Of a DNA stretch of 64,000 nucleotides, positions 17,259 through 25,227 are shown in pieces (position 1 is the stretch's first letter; the number at the start of each line of letters is the position of its first letter). The stretch spans positions 61,017-125,016 of the forward strand of contig NZ_LOHZ01000032.1 in the NCBI RefSeq assembly GCF_001601575.1. Direction: 5' to 3'. The notes under the pieces are model-generated. The model was not told where the DNA came from and made no database searches. It saw only the letters and a program-made list of their open reading frames with translations. Both the position numbers and the translations under genes were made by a program. The DNA comes from Thermovenabulum gondwanense. GTDB lineage: Bacteria; Bacillota; Thermosediminibacteria; Thermosediminibacterales; Thermosediminibacteraceae.

Positions 17259-17675
17259 TTAAATATTTTTCTTTATTTTATCCAGATCTCTAACAATTGC
17301 ACCAAGTACACCATTAATAAACTTGGGAGATTTTGAATCCCCGTAGACCTTAGCCAATTCTACAGCTTCATTTATTGAAACACCTTCCGGTATTTCTTCT
17401 AAAAATAATATTTCATATATAGCCAACCTGAGCAGAGTTTTATCCGTAAGCAAAAGTCTTTCCAATTTCCAGTCAATCGTATACTTTTGAATAATGCCAT
17501 CAATTAAGCCTAAGTTTTTTATAATTCCTTCAAGAACTCTTAAAATATATTCTTTATCTTTTTCCTCAATAGGCTTCTCCCAGGCTATGGAAAGAGATTC
17601 TTCAGGGGTATTTTCTCCGGATTCGTAAGCAAAAAGCATTTTGAAGATTATTTCCCGTGCGGATCTTCTGGTCAA
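17259..17675 (-). CDS. nusB: transcription antitermination factor NusB
   Basis: This 138-residue all-helical protein has the NusB hallmarks RRSAREIIFKMLFAYE at the start and EIPEGVSINEAVELAKVYGD with KFINGVLGAI near the end. It binds boxA RNA with NusE (S10) for rRNA antitermination. TTG at 17675 follows GGAGG at 9 nt. It lies between the Asp23/DUF2273 genes and xseA, a common bacillar and clostridial order. Confidence 0.95.
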   Translation of the reverse strand: MTRRSAREIIFKMLFAYESGENTPEESLSIAWEKPIEEKDKEYILRVLEGIIKNLGLIDGIIQKYTIDWKLERLLLTDKTLLRLAIYEILFLEEIPEGVSINEAVELAKVYGDSKSPKFINGVLGAIVRDLDKIKKNI

Positions 17676-17699
17676 AAAATCCTGCCTCCTTTAAAAAAT

Positions 17700-17915
17700 C
17701 TATTTATACGGTGGTAAAAATTTATTTATAAATTCTCTTAGCGGAATGTTTCTATCAATGGCTTTTCCTATAAAATAGCCTACTGCACAACAAAATATTA
17801 AAAAAAGAGCCTTAAAAAAACCGAAAATTATTATTAAAAGCCCTACTATAAATCCCAAAATCACTCCTGTTATTTTACCTTTATGATATTCCCACAATTC
17901 ATAAAAAAAATTCAT
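17700..17915 (-). CDS. DUF2273 small membrane protein
   Basis: This 71-residue protein has two hydrophobic helices with glycines (GVILGFIVGLLIIIFGFFKA and LIFCCAVGYFIGKAID) and a short basic tail. It fits the DUF2273 family, which is found beside amaP and asp23 and is thought to be part of the membrane-attached Asp23 assembly. ATG at 17915 behind AGGGGTG. Function is not established. Confidence 0.85.
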   Translation of the reverse strand: MNFFYELWEYHKGKITGVILGFIVGLLIIIFGFFKALFLIFCCAVGYFIGKAIDRNIPLREFINKFLPPYK

Positions 17916-17931
17916 TCTTTCACCCCTCGTG

Positions 17932-18456
17932 TTATGCTTTTTTAGCTGCTTTAAATACGTCCTTTATTACCACATTTACATTATTTACTTCCACTCCTGC
18001 TGCCGACTGCAGGGCTTCCTTTATGGTTTTTTGAATATCTGCGGACAGTTCGGGAATATTTGATTCAGGAGTAACAGATAAATACAGTTTTATGCCTACA
18101 CCGTTTTCTTTTTTGTTTATATAAATTTTTGTATCTTTTACCGCATCGTATTTTTTCATTAAAATAGCTACCATGTCTTCAATAGCTTTAAAGGAAATGC
18201 TTACACCACCAATTTCAGTCATATTGATTTGCGCCAATTCAACCCTTTTTATTTTTAAGGAGAGATACAAGGTGTAAAGACTCAATAATAACACCAAACC
18301 AAAGATTATGGCAAATTCTAAATTCCCGACCATTCCTGTAAAACTTGTCCATAAATTCATCAAAGGAAAAGGAAGATCCAGAAAATACATAATTGCAGAA
18401 AATGAAATAATAACAATGATAAAAGAATAAAATCCCAGGAAAAATTTTTCTATCAT
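17932..18456 (-). CDS. amaP: alkaline shock response membrane anchor AmaP
   Basis: This protein of about 174 residues has two N-terminal transmembrane helices (about residues 5-30 and 45-70) and a C-terminal Asp23-like domain (GVSISFKAIEDMVAILMK, LSADIQKTIKEAL, VNNVNVVIKDVF). AmaP anchors Asp23 at the membrane in Staphylococcus. ATG at 18456 is chosen over an upstream TTG that overlaps the AAAGGGG site. It sits between the Asp23 gene and the DUF2273 gene in the same direction, forming a small envelope-stress unit. Confidence 0.85.
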   Translation of the reverse strand: MIEKFFLGFYSFIIVIISFSAIMYFLDLPFPLMNLWTSFTGMVGNLEFAIIFGLVLLLSLYTLYLSLKIKRVELAQINMTEIGGVSISFKAIEDMVAILMKKYDAVKDTKIYINKKENGVGIKLYLSVTPESNIPELSADIQKTIKEALQSAAGVEVNNVNVVIKDVFKAAKKA

Positions 18457-18515
18457 TCTAATATAATCCCCTTTCAATGGAAATCAGCCCCTAAAGGGGC
18501 TATAATTTATTTTAA

Positions 18516-18884
18516 TTATTTAGGCTGCTCTTTCGGTGTCTGTTCAAAATTAATACCCTGAATATGTATATTTACCTCCGAAACGTTTAATCCCGTCATG
18601 TTTTCGACTGCTTTCTTGACATTTTCCTGAACCTTCCACGCAACCTCCGGAATCCTTACACCATAATTTACAATAAGGTATACATCTATAACCGCATCTT
18701 TTTCATTAATTTGCACCTTGACTCCCTTTGAAAGGTTTTTTCTTCCAAGAATTTCAGAAATACCCCCGGCTATCCCTCCGCTCATTCCGGCTACACCTGA
18801 AACCTCGGAAGCCGCCAATCCGGCTATAACACTAACTACCTCGTCAGCTATCTTTACAGAGCCCTTTTCGTTGTCTATAACCAT
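18516..18884 (-). CDS. Asp23/Gls24 family envelope stress protein
   Basis: This 122-residue protein is a clear Asp23 family member, with IADEVVSVIAGLAASEV at the start, a central glycine-rich segment, and VWKVQENVKKAVENMTGLNV followed by VNIHIQGI. In Firmicutes these YqhY-type proteins form assemblies at the membrane; yqhY lies next to nusB and accBC in Bacillus. The ATG at 18884 follows GGAGGT. The specific role is unknown; loss of YqhY in Bacillus disturbs lipid synthesis control. Confidence 0.88.
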   Translation of the reverse strand: MVIDNEKGSVKIADEVVSVIAGLAASEVSGVAGMSGGIAGGISEILGRKNLSKGVKVQINEKDAVIDVYLIVNYGVRIPEVAWKVQENVKKAVENMTGLNVSEVNIHIQGINFEQTPKEQPK

Positions 18885-18972
18885 ATTTTTTTACCTCCAC
18901 AATGCAAATATTATCCAATTATCTTAAATTATAACAAAAATATCTATCGAATACAATTGAATACAATATTTT

Positions 18973-19488
18973 TTATTTTCTTTCTACGATGGTAATTTTA
19001 TCTAATGGAAGCCCCGTAATCCTGTTCACTATGTCCGTAATTTGTGCAACTTCTTTAGGTTGTAACCCCCCTGATTTTACAACTACATTAGCTGAATTTT
19101 CTGCTAAAATAACAACCGAATCCTCGAAGCCTTTAGCTTTTATTAAATTTTCCATCATCATTTCCTTTTCTATTTTCTGGGCAAGAGCTATTAAATCCTT
19201 TTGTGCTTTTTCTTTTGATTCTTTACTGGCATTGGGATTATTTATTATTTCTCTTAAATAATCCGCTTCCTGACTTCTCAATCTATCTCTTTCCAACCTG
19301 TAATCTATGAAGAAATTTTTCTCCAACCCATTTTTACTAACCTGTTGCAGTGTATTTTTTTCATTTTTATTTTCCTTTATAAAAGAGAGTTTGGGATAAT
19401 CACTTTTTAACATTAAATATACCGAAAATATTAATAGTAAAACCAGCACTCCTACAATTATCCTTTTTCTTTCAAATAAAAAGGTCAT
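18973..19488 (-). CDS. spoIIIAH: stage III sporulation protein AH
   Basis: This 171-residue protein has one N-terminal transmembrane helix and an extracytoplasmic domain with the SpoIIIAH pattern (YRLERDRLRSQEADYLREII, KEMMMENLIKAKGFEDSVV, VVVKSGGLQPKEVAQI). In spore formers the mother-cell SpoIIIAH docks with forespore SpoIIQ to build the feeding-tube channel across the intermembrane space. It resembles type III secretion ring-building domains. It is the last gene of the operon; the following 88 bases have no strong terminator. Confidence 0.93.
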   Translation of the reverse strand: MTFLFERKRIIVGVLVLLLIFSVYLMLKSDYPKLSFIKENKNEKNTLQQVSKNGLEKNFFIDYRLERDRLRSQEADYLREIINNPNASKESKEKAQKDLIALAQKIEKEMMMENLIKAKGFEDSVVILAENSANVVVKSGGLQPKEVAQITDIVNRITGLPLDKITIVERK

Positions 19489-19501
19489 TTTTACCCCTCC
19501 T

Positions 19502-20074
19502 TTAGTTTTTTACATAAGGAAGAACATTAATTTTGTAAACGGGAATATTCAAAAGGGTTGATGCGGCTTTTGTTAATCTATCCACCGTTTCCGAACTTTC
19601 ACCGCCCTCTGCGACAATTAATACACCTTTTATTTCCGGGATAATTTTCTTTACTATAAATGCTTCGCTTTTATTGTCCTTATTGACCAAAACCACCTGT
19701 TTATTTACTTCCTTTTCAGTTACCGTCCTCATCCCCCCCTGGTTATCTTTTTCTTCCGTTATAGTCTCTCCTTCCACAGTGTTAAAGGCAGGCTCGACCT
19801 CTTCCTGACTTCCAAAGGTTATCATTACCTTAACCCTTCCAACCCCCTCTACCCGGCTTAAAACTTCCTCCAATTTCCCTTCTAAATTTTTTTGATAGTC
19901 AACAGGTACCATATTTTGAATATTTTCATTTTGTCCTGTGGTAAAATTAGTTTCTTTTTTAAAAATAAAACCACCAACAGTCATAAATAATATGCCTATA
20001 ATAAAAAGGCTTAAAATTATTTTATTATTGAATACCAAGTTTATTATCTTTTCATCCTTCATATAATTTTTCAT
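19502..20074 (-). CDS. spoIIIAG: stage III sporulation protein AG
   Basis: This protein of about 190 residues has one transmembrane helix near residue 30 and an extracytoplasmic ring-building-motif domain (LEEVLSRVEGVGRVKVMITFGS, EAFIVKKIIPEIKGVLIVAEG). SpoIIIAG forms a large ring in the mother-cell side of the SpoIIIA-SpoIIQ complex. The preferred start is ATG at 20074, which shares one base with the spoIIIAF stop codon and has GGAGGGG 5 nt upstream; a TTG directly before it is less well placed. Confidence 0.93.
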   Translation of the reverse strand: MKNYMKDEKIINLVFNNKIILSLFIIGILFMTVGGFIFKKETNFTTGQNENIQNMVPVDYQKNLEGKLEEVLSRVEGVGRVKVMITFGSQEEVEPAFNTVEGETITEEKDNQGGMRTVTEKEVNKQVVLVNKDNKSEAFIVKKIIPEIKGVLIVAEGGESSETVDRLTKAASTLLNIPVYKINVLPYVKN

Positions 20075-20664
20075 CAATACCCCTCCAACTTCACGTAAAT
20101 TCTTTCTTTCGGTACATTGTAAATGCTGCTTAGTGTTTCAATTAAATTGTTAATTTTATCATCGTTTCCGCTGATTACATTTTTTGTTAACTCCACCGAT
20201 ACTTTTTTTACTTTATTTCCGGTCATTTCCCCCTTAGGCCTGATTTCCATATTAATAGACGCAATTTCTCCAAAATCATTATTCTGTCTTTCTTCAATTA
20301 TTACCGATACCTTTTCCACTTCGTATCCAGTCATTCTTTCGATTTGATATTTGATAATATCTTCTATTTCTTTCCTGTAATTTTTTATAATGTTTTTCCT
20401 TTGAACTTCATCGGCAGAAAATCGGTAAAGGGTTTCCGTTTCTCGTTTATCCATGTAGCTTTTAATACCAAAGTAAGCTTGATCAAAAATTCTGTCTTTG
20501 TCTAAAAAGGCAATTATGGGATTTAAAAGCGCCAATACAATTAACATTCCCACAACTACTTTTACATACCTTGCAAAGCTACCGTTAGGAATTAAAAAAT
20601 CGATAAATACGGAAAACATGACTATAGTTATTATCTGCTTTACCCATGAAATCACCGATTCCAT
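20074..20664 (-). CDS. spoIIIAF: stage III sporulation protein AF
   Basis: This 196-residue protein has two N-terminal transmembrane helices (ITIVMFSVFIDFLIP and VVVGMLIVLALLNPIIAFL) and a C-terminal domain exposed to the intermembrane space, with a ring-building-like beta-alpha pattern near the end (VPKERIYVKLEGY). It belongs to the SpoIIIA channel complex. The gene overlaps spoIIIAG by one base and follows spoIIIAE after 4 nt. Confidence 0.9.
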   Translation of the reverse strand: MESVISWVKQIITIVMFSVFIDFLIPNGSFARYVKVVVGMLIVLALLNPIIAFLDKDRIFDQAYFGIKSYMDKRETETLYRFSADEVQRKNIIKNYRKEIEDIIKYQIERMTGYEVEKVSVIIEERQNNDFGEIASINMEIRPKGEMTGNKVKKVSVELTKNVISGNDDKINNLIETLSSIYNVPKERIYVKLEGY

Positions 20665-20668
20665 TATT

Positions 20669-21841
20669 TCACCTCATCATCGTGGCTGCATTGCCCGCAG
20701 ATAGTATTACCGTTATGGCTATAAAAAACATTATAGAAACCGATGCAACGCAAATAATCACAAGTACTAAACTATTTGCTATATCCTCTAAGCTTTTTAC
20801 CAGGGATTTTTCTCCAAGAGGTTGAATAACAGCAGCTGCAATTCTGTAAATAAATATTATTGAAAAAATTTTTATTACCGGAAATGCTGTTATAACGATC
20901 ACAACAATTAAACCTACCAAACTCAATGCATTTTTTATGATCAGCGAACAACCTATTACCGCATCTACAGTATCCGCAAATACTCCGCCGACGATGGGAA
21001 TCAAATTTTTTGATGCGAACTTCATCGTCCTGATAAAAATTCCGTCTACCGCAGAAGCCGCAGCACCCGTTACAACAATAGTTCCTAAAAATACACAAAG
21101 GAATATACCTATAAGAAGTATCATTATTTGCTTCATCAAAGTAGCTAATTGGGAAACATGAAAACTATCCGAAATATTGTTTACTATATTCAATATCGCT
21201 ATTAAAAGTACTATAGGAAGGATAATATCTTTTATCCATGTACTGGAAGCAGTAATTGCAGCAAAAATATACGGGTGTAAAACCGCATTTGATACCTTTC
21301 CGCCTACTGCTAAAAGAAGGGACATCATAACCGGGACAAGGGACTGAACAAAGGCAACCATTCGGTCTATTGCATTTTTCCCTGCCGAAATGGCTACGTA
21401 AAAACTTTGTACCGCGATAATAATTAATACCATGTATACCACACTGTGCGCTAAATTACTTATATTATTATTTTCAAAGTTTAATTCCATATTTTTTAAA
21501 ACAGCAAAGACCACTGCCATTGCTATTAGTTTGGCAAGAAGGGCATAATTTGCTTTTATTTCCTTAAAAAAATATTCAAAAAGGCTTATAAAAAAGTTTT
21601 TGACATCAAATCTATTCTTTCCCCTTATGAAATCCAGGATAAAATTTATATCAAAAGAAGGAACGTAACCCTCATACTCCTTTTCTATTTCCTGTAAAAA
21701 GGAATTTATTCTATTGAGTTCCATCTCTTTAAGTTGTTTTTCCACTTCATCGGTAATGTCAGCAAGACAAGTCTTAGAAAAGAAAATATTAAAGAAAATT
21801 ATCAATACCGTAATTATCATTACATATAAATTTTTTTTCAA
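20669..21841 (-). CDS. spoIIIAE: stage III sporulation protein AE
   Basis: This 390-residue polytopic membrane protein has a signal-like N terminus (KTCLADITDEVEKQLKEM follows it) and about seven further hydrophobic segments. FADTVDAVIGCSLIIKNALS and LLLAVGGKVSNAVLHPYIF fit the SpoIIIAE family. It is a core membrane part of the SpoIIIA channel that keeps the engulfed forespore metabolically active. The position and length are as in other spore formers. A 108-residue open frame in another phase is a shadow. Confidence 0.94.
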   Translation of the reverse strand: MKKNLYVMIITVLIIFFNIFFSKTCLADITDEVEKQLKEMELNRINSFLQEIEKEYEGYVPSFDINFILDFIRGKNRFDVKNFFISLFEYFFKEIKANYALLAKLIAMAVVFAVLKNMELNFENNNISNLAHSVVYMVLIIIAVQSFYVAISAGKNAIDRMVAFVQSLVPVMMSLLLAVGGKVSNAVLHPYIFAAITASSTWIKDIILPIVLLIAILNIVNNISDSFHVSQLATLMKQIMILLIGIFLCVFLGTIVVTGAAASAVDGIFIRTMKFASKNLIPIVGGVFADTVDAVIGCSLIIKNALSLVGLIVVIVITAFPVIKIFSIIFIYRIAAAVIQPLGEKSLVKSLEDIANSLVLVIICVASVSIMFFIAITVILSAGNAATMMR

Positions 21842-21854
21842 AGAGATCCTCCTC

Positions 21855-22241
21855 TTAAGGAATTATCTTAAAAAGGGTCTGAACTACTGCAAAAATAATA
21901 GGGATTGAAAGATACATTATTATTGCTTTTGCTGCAAATTCTATTTTCGATGCTACGGAAGCAGAGCCGTAATCTCTGCAAATCTGTGCACCGAACTCCG
22001 CTATATAGGTTATTCCAACAATTTTCAATATGGTGGTAAAATAAAAAGACTGAATATTGGATTTTGAAGCCAGTTCGCTTAATACCTCTATAACAGAATT
22101 TATTTTGTTTAGCACAATCAGGAAAATAACTATTCCCGCGACAATTGAAAGCTGGATTGCAATCTCCTGACGATCCTTATTTAAAAGTACAATAAAAATC
22201 GTGCAAACTATCCCAATTCCAACTATTTTAATAATTTCCAT
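21855..22241 (-). CDS. spoIIIAD: stage III sporulation protein AD
   Basis: This 128-residue membrane protein has three or four hydrophobic helices. The family signature ILKIVGITYIAEFGAQICRDYG lies in the second half, followed by ASVASKIEFAAKAIIMYLS. With SpoIIIAC and SpoIIIAE it makes the membrane core of the SpoIIIA channel. The ATG at 22241 lies 34 nt after spoIIIAC. Confidence 0.93.
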   Translation of the reverse strand: MEIIKIVGIGIVCTIFIVLLNKDRQEIAIQLSIVAGIVIFLIVLNKINSVIEVLSELASKSNIQSFYFTTILKIVGITYIAEFGAQICRDYGSASVASKIEFAAKAIIMYLSIPIIFAVVQTLFKIIP

Positions 22242-22274
22242 TTACATACCCCTTCAAAGTTAATTTAAATTTAT

Positions 22275-22475
22275 TTAATAATATATTTGAAACATCGTTC
22301 TTATATTAGAAAATAAACGGGTAAGCAGGGGTATAATCATCAATAGAACTAAGATAACACCCGCGAGTGTGGTAAATTGAGCCTGTTCTTCTCGCCCCGA
22401 CCTTATTAAGACGCTATTTATAATTGAAATCACAATTCCAATAGCTGCTATTTTAAATAAAATATTTACTTCCAT
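22275..22475 (-). CDS. spoIIIAC: stage III sporulation protein AC
   Basis: This small membrane protein of 66 residues has two helices, LFKIAAIGIVISIINSVLIR and TLAGVILVLLMIIPLLTRLF, joined by the conserved SGREEQAQFT loop. The open frame extends to 22547, but that part overlaps spoIIIAB. ATG at 22475 has GGAGGAG 6 nt upstream and gives the normal family length. It is related in sequence to SpoIIIAD. Confidence 0.94.
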   Translation of the reverse strand: MEVNILFKIAAIGIVISIINSVLIRSGREEQAQFTTLAGVILVLLMIIPLLTRLFSNIRTMFQIYY

Positions 22476-22492
22476 ATACATCTCCTCCCGAT

Positions 22493-23014
22493 TTATATTA
22501 GCAAAAGTACTATCAAGAGACCCGTCATTACCCCTAAGTATTTCCATACTCTTTCATTTTTCTCTTTTTCCTCTATGGCTTTGTGTTCCTGGGACCTAAG
22601 TTGAGAAAGAGTTAGCCTTAATTTGTTAATTTGATCCTCTCTGTCGGAAGTTCCTAAGTATTTTCCGAAAGCATCAAGTATTTCCATGTCTGTCTCGTTC
22701 AGTGATTTTGTCCTGGAAAAAGCCTTCAAAGCTTTTTCCCAGGCTTCAGCAGCAGTCAAACCCTCCGTAGAGTTTATATACTCCTTTGTTTTAGAAAATA
22801 AAAAGGAAACATCCTTATCGCATCTTAAAGCAACATTGCGCAACGCCTCAGGCAAAGGAGAATTAGAATAATTTATTTCCGTTTCCAGCATCGAAAGAGC
22901 ATTTTGTAATTGCCTCAGTAATTTAGGCCTTTCACCGTAATATTTTGCTACTATAAATCCAATTGAAGAAGAGGAAAACAGAATTAATAAGCCCCCGATG
23001 ATTTTAAACCACAT
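22493..23014 (-). CDS. spoIIIAB: stage III sporulation protein AB
   Basis: This 173-residue protein has transmembrane helices at both ends and a helical cytoplasmic body (LRQLQNALSMLETEINYSNSPLPEAL and KYLGTSDREDQINKLRLTLSQLR, with shorter diagnostic LETEINYSNSPL). It resembles type II secretion GspF-like proteins and is part of the SpoIIIA machinery. It overlaps spoIIIAA by 11 bases, which couples the two. Confidence 0.93.
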   Translation of the reverse strand: MWFKIIGGLLILFSSSSIGFIVAKYYGERPKLLRQLQNALSMLETEINYSNSPLPEALRNVALRCDKDVSFLFSKTKEYINSTEGLTAAEAWEKALKAFSRTKSLNETDMEILDAFGKYLGTSDREDQINKLRLTLSQLRSQEHKAIEEKEKNERVWKYLGVMTGLLIVLLLI

Positions 23015-24020
23015 TTAAATACCCCCCTTTAATCAAGTTAATACTGTAAATTATCTCAAAATTTTCATTCAGCACTTTTTCCAGGGTCCCTGCTCCTTGA
23101 GAAAACCCCAGAATTATATATCTTTCAAAAATACCCCGTTCAATAATTTCCCTTAAAATCGGCCTTTTTTTTACATCTTCTATATCTCTGCCATGAGCTG
23201 TGGTTATTAGTTTTACTCCTGAATTAATTGCTTCTTCTATAGCAGCTACATCTTCAGCCCTGCCTATTTCATCGGTAGCAATGATTTCCGGCGACATTGA
23301 TCTTAAGAGCATCATTATTCCTATGGCTTTGGGACATCCATCAAGAACATCCGTTCTTATTCCCACATCTTTTTGGGGTTTTCCCTCGAAGCAGCTGGCA
23401 ATTTCTGAACGCTCATCCACCAGACCCACCTTAAATCCTTTAAGATGCAGTTTTGGGTCACCATCGCTCACCTGTCTTATAATGTCTCTTAACAATGTGG
23501 TTTTACCTGCCTTGGGAGGAGATAAGATCAGGGTATTTAAAATTTGACCATCTTTGTCTATGATAAAGGGTAAAACTTTCTCAGCCACCCCTTTTAATTC
23601 CTTTGCAACGCGAATATTGAACCCTGTAATATGTTTTAGAGTTCTAATTTTTCCATTTTCCATTACAGCTTTACCCACCAAGCCTATTCTGTGCCCTCCT
23701 TTTATAGTAAGGAAACCATTTTTCAGTTCTTCTTCCAAGGCATAAATTGAATTCTGACTAATTATTGAAAGAAGTCTTAAGGCATCATCTTCTGTAATTT
23801 CATAAGCTATTGATGGATTCTTAGTCAAATTACCCTGGGGTGTTACAAAAAAATCGTTTCCTGTAAAAACCAGTGTAAGAGGTTTTCCCACTCTGATTCT
23901 TATTTCCTCAACCTTTTCCAGCAAATCTCCCTCGATTTTCTGAATAATTCCCCGGATATTAGACGGCAACACCGGAAATATATCTTTCTCTATTACTTTT
24001 GAGAATTTTTCAATGTACAA
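23004..24020 (-). CDS. spoIIIAA: stage III sporulation protein AA (ATPase)
   Basis: This 338-residue cytoplasmic ATPase powers the SpoIIIA channel and is related to secretion ATPases. Walker A is SPPKAGKTTLLRDIIR, Walker B falls in PEIIATDEIGRAEDVAAIEEA, and VGLVDERSEIA precedes it. The N-terminal domain starts LPSNIRGIIQKIEGDLLEKVEEIRIRVGKP (key part EEIRIRVGKP). TTG at 24020 follows GGGGGGAC by 5 nt. It is the first gene of the operon, 99 nt after the CD1247-like gene and behind a terminator. Confidence 0.95.
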   Translation of the reverse strand: MYIEKFSKVIEKDIFPVLPSNIRGIIQKIEGDLLEKVEEIRIRVGKPLTLVFTGNDFFVTPQGNLTKNPSIAYEITEDDALRLLSIISQNSIYALEEELKNGFLTIKGGHRIGLVGKAVMENGKIRTLKHITGFNIRVAKELKGVAEKVLPFIIDKDGQILNTLILSPPKAGKTTLLRDIIRQVSDGDPKLHLKGFKVGLVDERSEIASCFEGKPQKDVGIRTDVLDGCPKAIGIMMLLRSMSPEIIATDEIGRAEDVAAIEEAINSGVKLITTAHGRDIEDVKKRPILREIIERGIFERYIILGFSQGAGTLEKVLNENFEIIYSINLIKGGYLNVV

Positions 24021-24042
24021 ACCTTGTCCCCCCTTTGTTATA

Positions 24043-24073
24043 AATTTATATTTAAATTAACCCTTCAATATGA
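24043..24073 (-). promoter_or_regulatory. possible sigma-E promoter of the spoIIIA operon
   Basis: On the minus strand TCATATT (24073-24067) fits the sigma-E -35 consensus KMATATW. TATAAATT (24050-24043) partly fits the -10 consensus CATAnnnT. The 16-nt spacer is one or two longer than usual. The spoIIIA operon is sigma-E driven in Bacillus, which gives a prior for this site; the match itself is weak. Confidence 0.35.
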
Positions 24074-24089
24074 CTTTAATCTTATAAAA

Positions 24090-24121
24090 AAAGACAAAAA
24101 AAAAGAGGGATACTCCCTCTT
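24090..24121 (-). terminator. intrinsic terminator after the CD1247-like gene
   Basis: The arms 24104-24110 and 24114-24120 form a short AGAGGGA hairpin followed on the minus strand by an uninterrupted run of eight or more Ts. It overlaps the stop codon of the gene and isolates the spoIIIA operon. Confidence 0.85.
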
Positions 24122-24605
24122 AATCTTCTTGTTCTTTACTATCTTCATCAAAATTAACATTTATTACCGTCTTGCAATTTGGGCATTCCGTGCTGTCGTT
24201 TTCCAAAAGACTTCTATCTATATATATCGTCTCGCGGCAGTTAGGACATTCCAATTCCACAAGGTCGCTCTCATCTAAATCAATTTCTTCATAATCCTCA
24301 TCGTCGTAATCATCCTCATCTAAATCTTCATCTTCTTCGTCTTCATCTTCATATAAATAATCCTCGTCCTCTTCGTAATCATCATCCCCGTATACATCTT
24401 CTTCCAATCTGCCCAGATCTTCGTCAAGGCTTTCTACATATTCCTGGGTTGCTTCGGAAAAAGCTTTTACTTCATCAATTTCTTCAGCCATTGCCTCAAG
24501 TAAATTAATAATTTCTAAAAGCAATCTTTTTTCTTTAGAATCCTCCAATCCCAGCCCGTCTGCAAGACCTTTCACATAAGCTACCTTTGCTTTTAAATCA
24601 CTCAT
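24120..24605 (-). CDS. CD1247-type acidic zinc-ribbon protein
   Basis: This 161-residue protein has a helical N-terminal domain of the CD1247 type (MSDLKAKVAYVKGLADGL, then EKRLLLEIINLLEAMAEEID). An almost purely Asp/Glu/Tyr linker follows (about residues 70-110). The C-terminal zinc ribbon has two CPNC motifs (ELECPNCRETIYID and TECPNCKTVINV). Family members occur between efp and spoIIIAA in Clostridia. The ribbon suggests nucleic-acid or protein binding, but no function is known to me. It is probably co-transcribed with efp and ends in a terminator. Confidence 0.8.
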   Translation of the reverse strand: MSDLKAKVAYVKGLADGLGLEDSKEKRLLLEIINLLEAMAEEIDEVKAFSEATQEYVESLDEDLGRLEEDVYGDDDYEEDEDYLYEDEDEEDEDLDEDDYDDEDYEEIDLDESDLVELECPNCRETIYIDRSLLENDSTECPNCKTVINVNFDEDSKEQED

Positions 24606-24624
24606 AATTATCCTCCTTTAATTT

Positions 24625-25182
24625 TTATACTCGGCTCAAATACTCACCCGTCCTGGTATCTATCCTTACTACGTCACCTATTTCAACAAAAAGTGGTACC
24701 TGAACTACCGCTCCAGTTTCCAGAGTAGCCGGTTTTGATCCTCCCGTAGCAGTATCACCCCTGAAGCCGGGCTCAGTTTCCACAACCTTGAGGTCAACAA
24801 AGGTGGGAAGTTCAATACCTATAGCTTTGCCCTCATAAAAGACCACCATTACTTCCAAGTTTTCTTTTAAAAACTTCAGCGCATCACCCAGCTGTTCTTT
24901 AGTCAGAGGTACCTGCTCATAAGTTTGAGTATCCATAAAATAGTATGTACCATCAGTCTCATATAAATACTGCATATTTTTTCTTTCCAGTATAGCCCTG
25001 TTTAATTTTTCTCCTGCCCGGAAGTTCCTTTCAAAGACCTGTCCGGTTTTAACATTTTTGATCTTGGTTCTTACAAAGGCTGCACCCTTTCCTGGTTTAA
25101 CATGCTGGAATTCAACAACTACATATACTTCTCCATCAATTTCTACGGTGACACCGGGTCTTAAATCATTAGTTGAAATCAT
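24625..25182 (-). CDS. efp: translation elongation factor P
   Basis: This 185-residue factor rescues ribosomes stalled at proline runs. The N-terminal KOW-like domain has the loop [14 protein letters not shown], whose Lys at the tip is the usual modification site. OB domains follow, with the C-terminal signature [21 protein letters not shown] (core [12 protein letters not shown]). The frame is open upstream to 25212, but ATG at 25182 has GGAGGT 7 nt before it and matches other EF-P starts ([10 protein letters not shown]). It follows the M24 peptidase gene, the common pepQ-efp pairing. Confidence 0.97.
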   Translation of the reverse strand: MISTNDLRPGVTVEIDGEVYVVVEFQHVKPGKGAAFVRTKIKNVKTGQVFERNFRAGEKLNRAILERKNMQYLYETDGTYYFMDTQTYEQVPLTKEQLGDALKFLKENLEVMVVFYEGKAIGIELPTFVDLKVVETEPGFRGDTATGGSKPATLETGAVVQVPLFVEIGDVVRIDTRTGEYLSRV

Positions 25183-25227
25183 ATAAAATACCTCCATTCT
25201 TAGTATTTTCATTAAAAGAATTTAACA

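Noticed and set aside
20772..21098. 108-residue cysteine-rich frame within spoIIIAE.
   Set aside because: It is a shadow in another phase of a well-conserved gene and has no ribosome site.
24290..24400. Asp/Glu-rich repeat in the CD1247-like gene as a simple-sequence artefact.
   Set aside because: It lies in frame between two recognisable domains, so it is part of a real protein.
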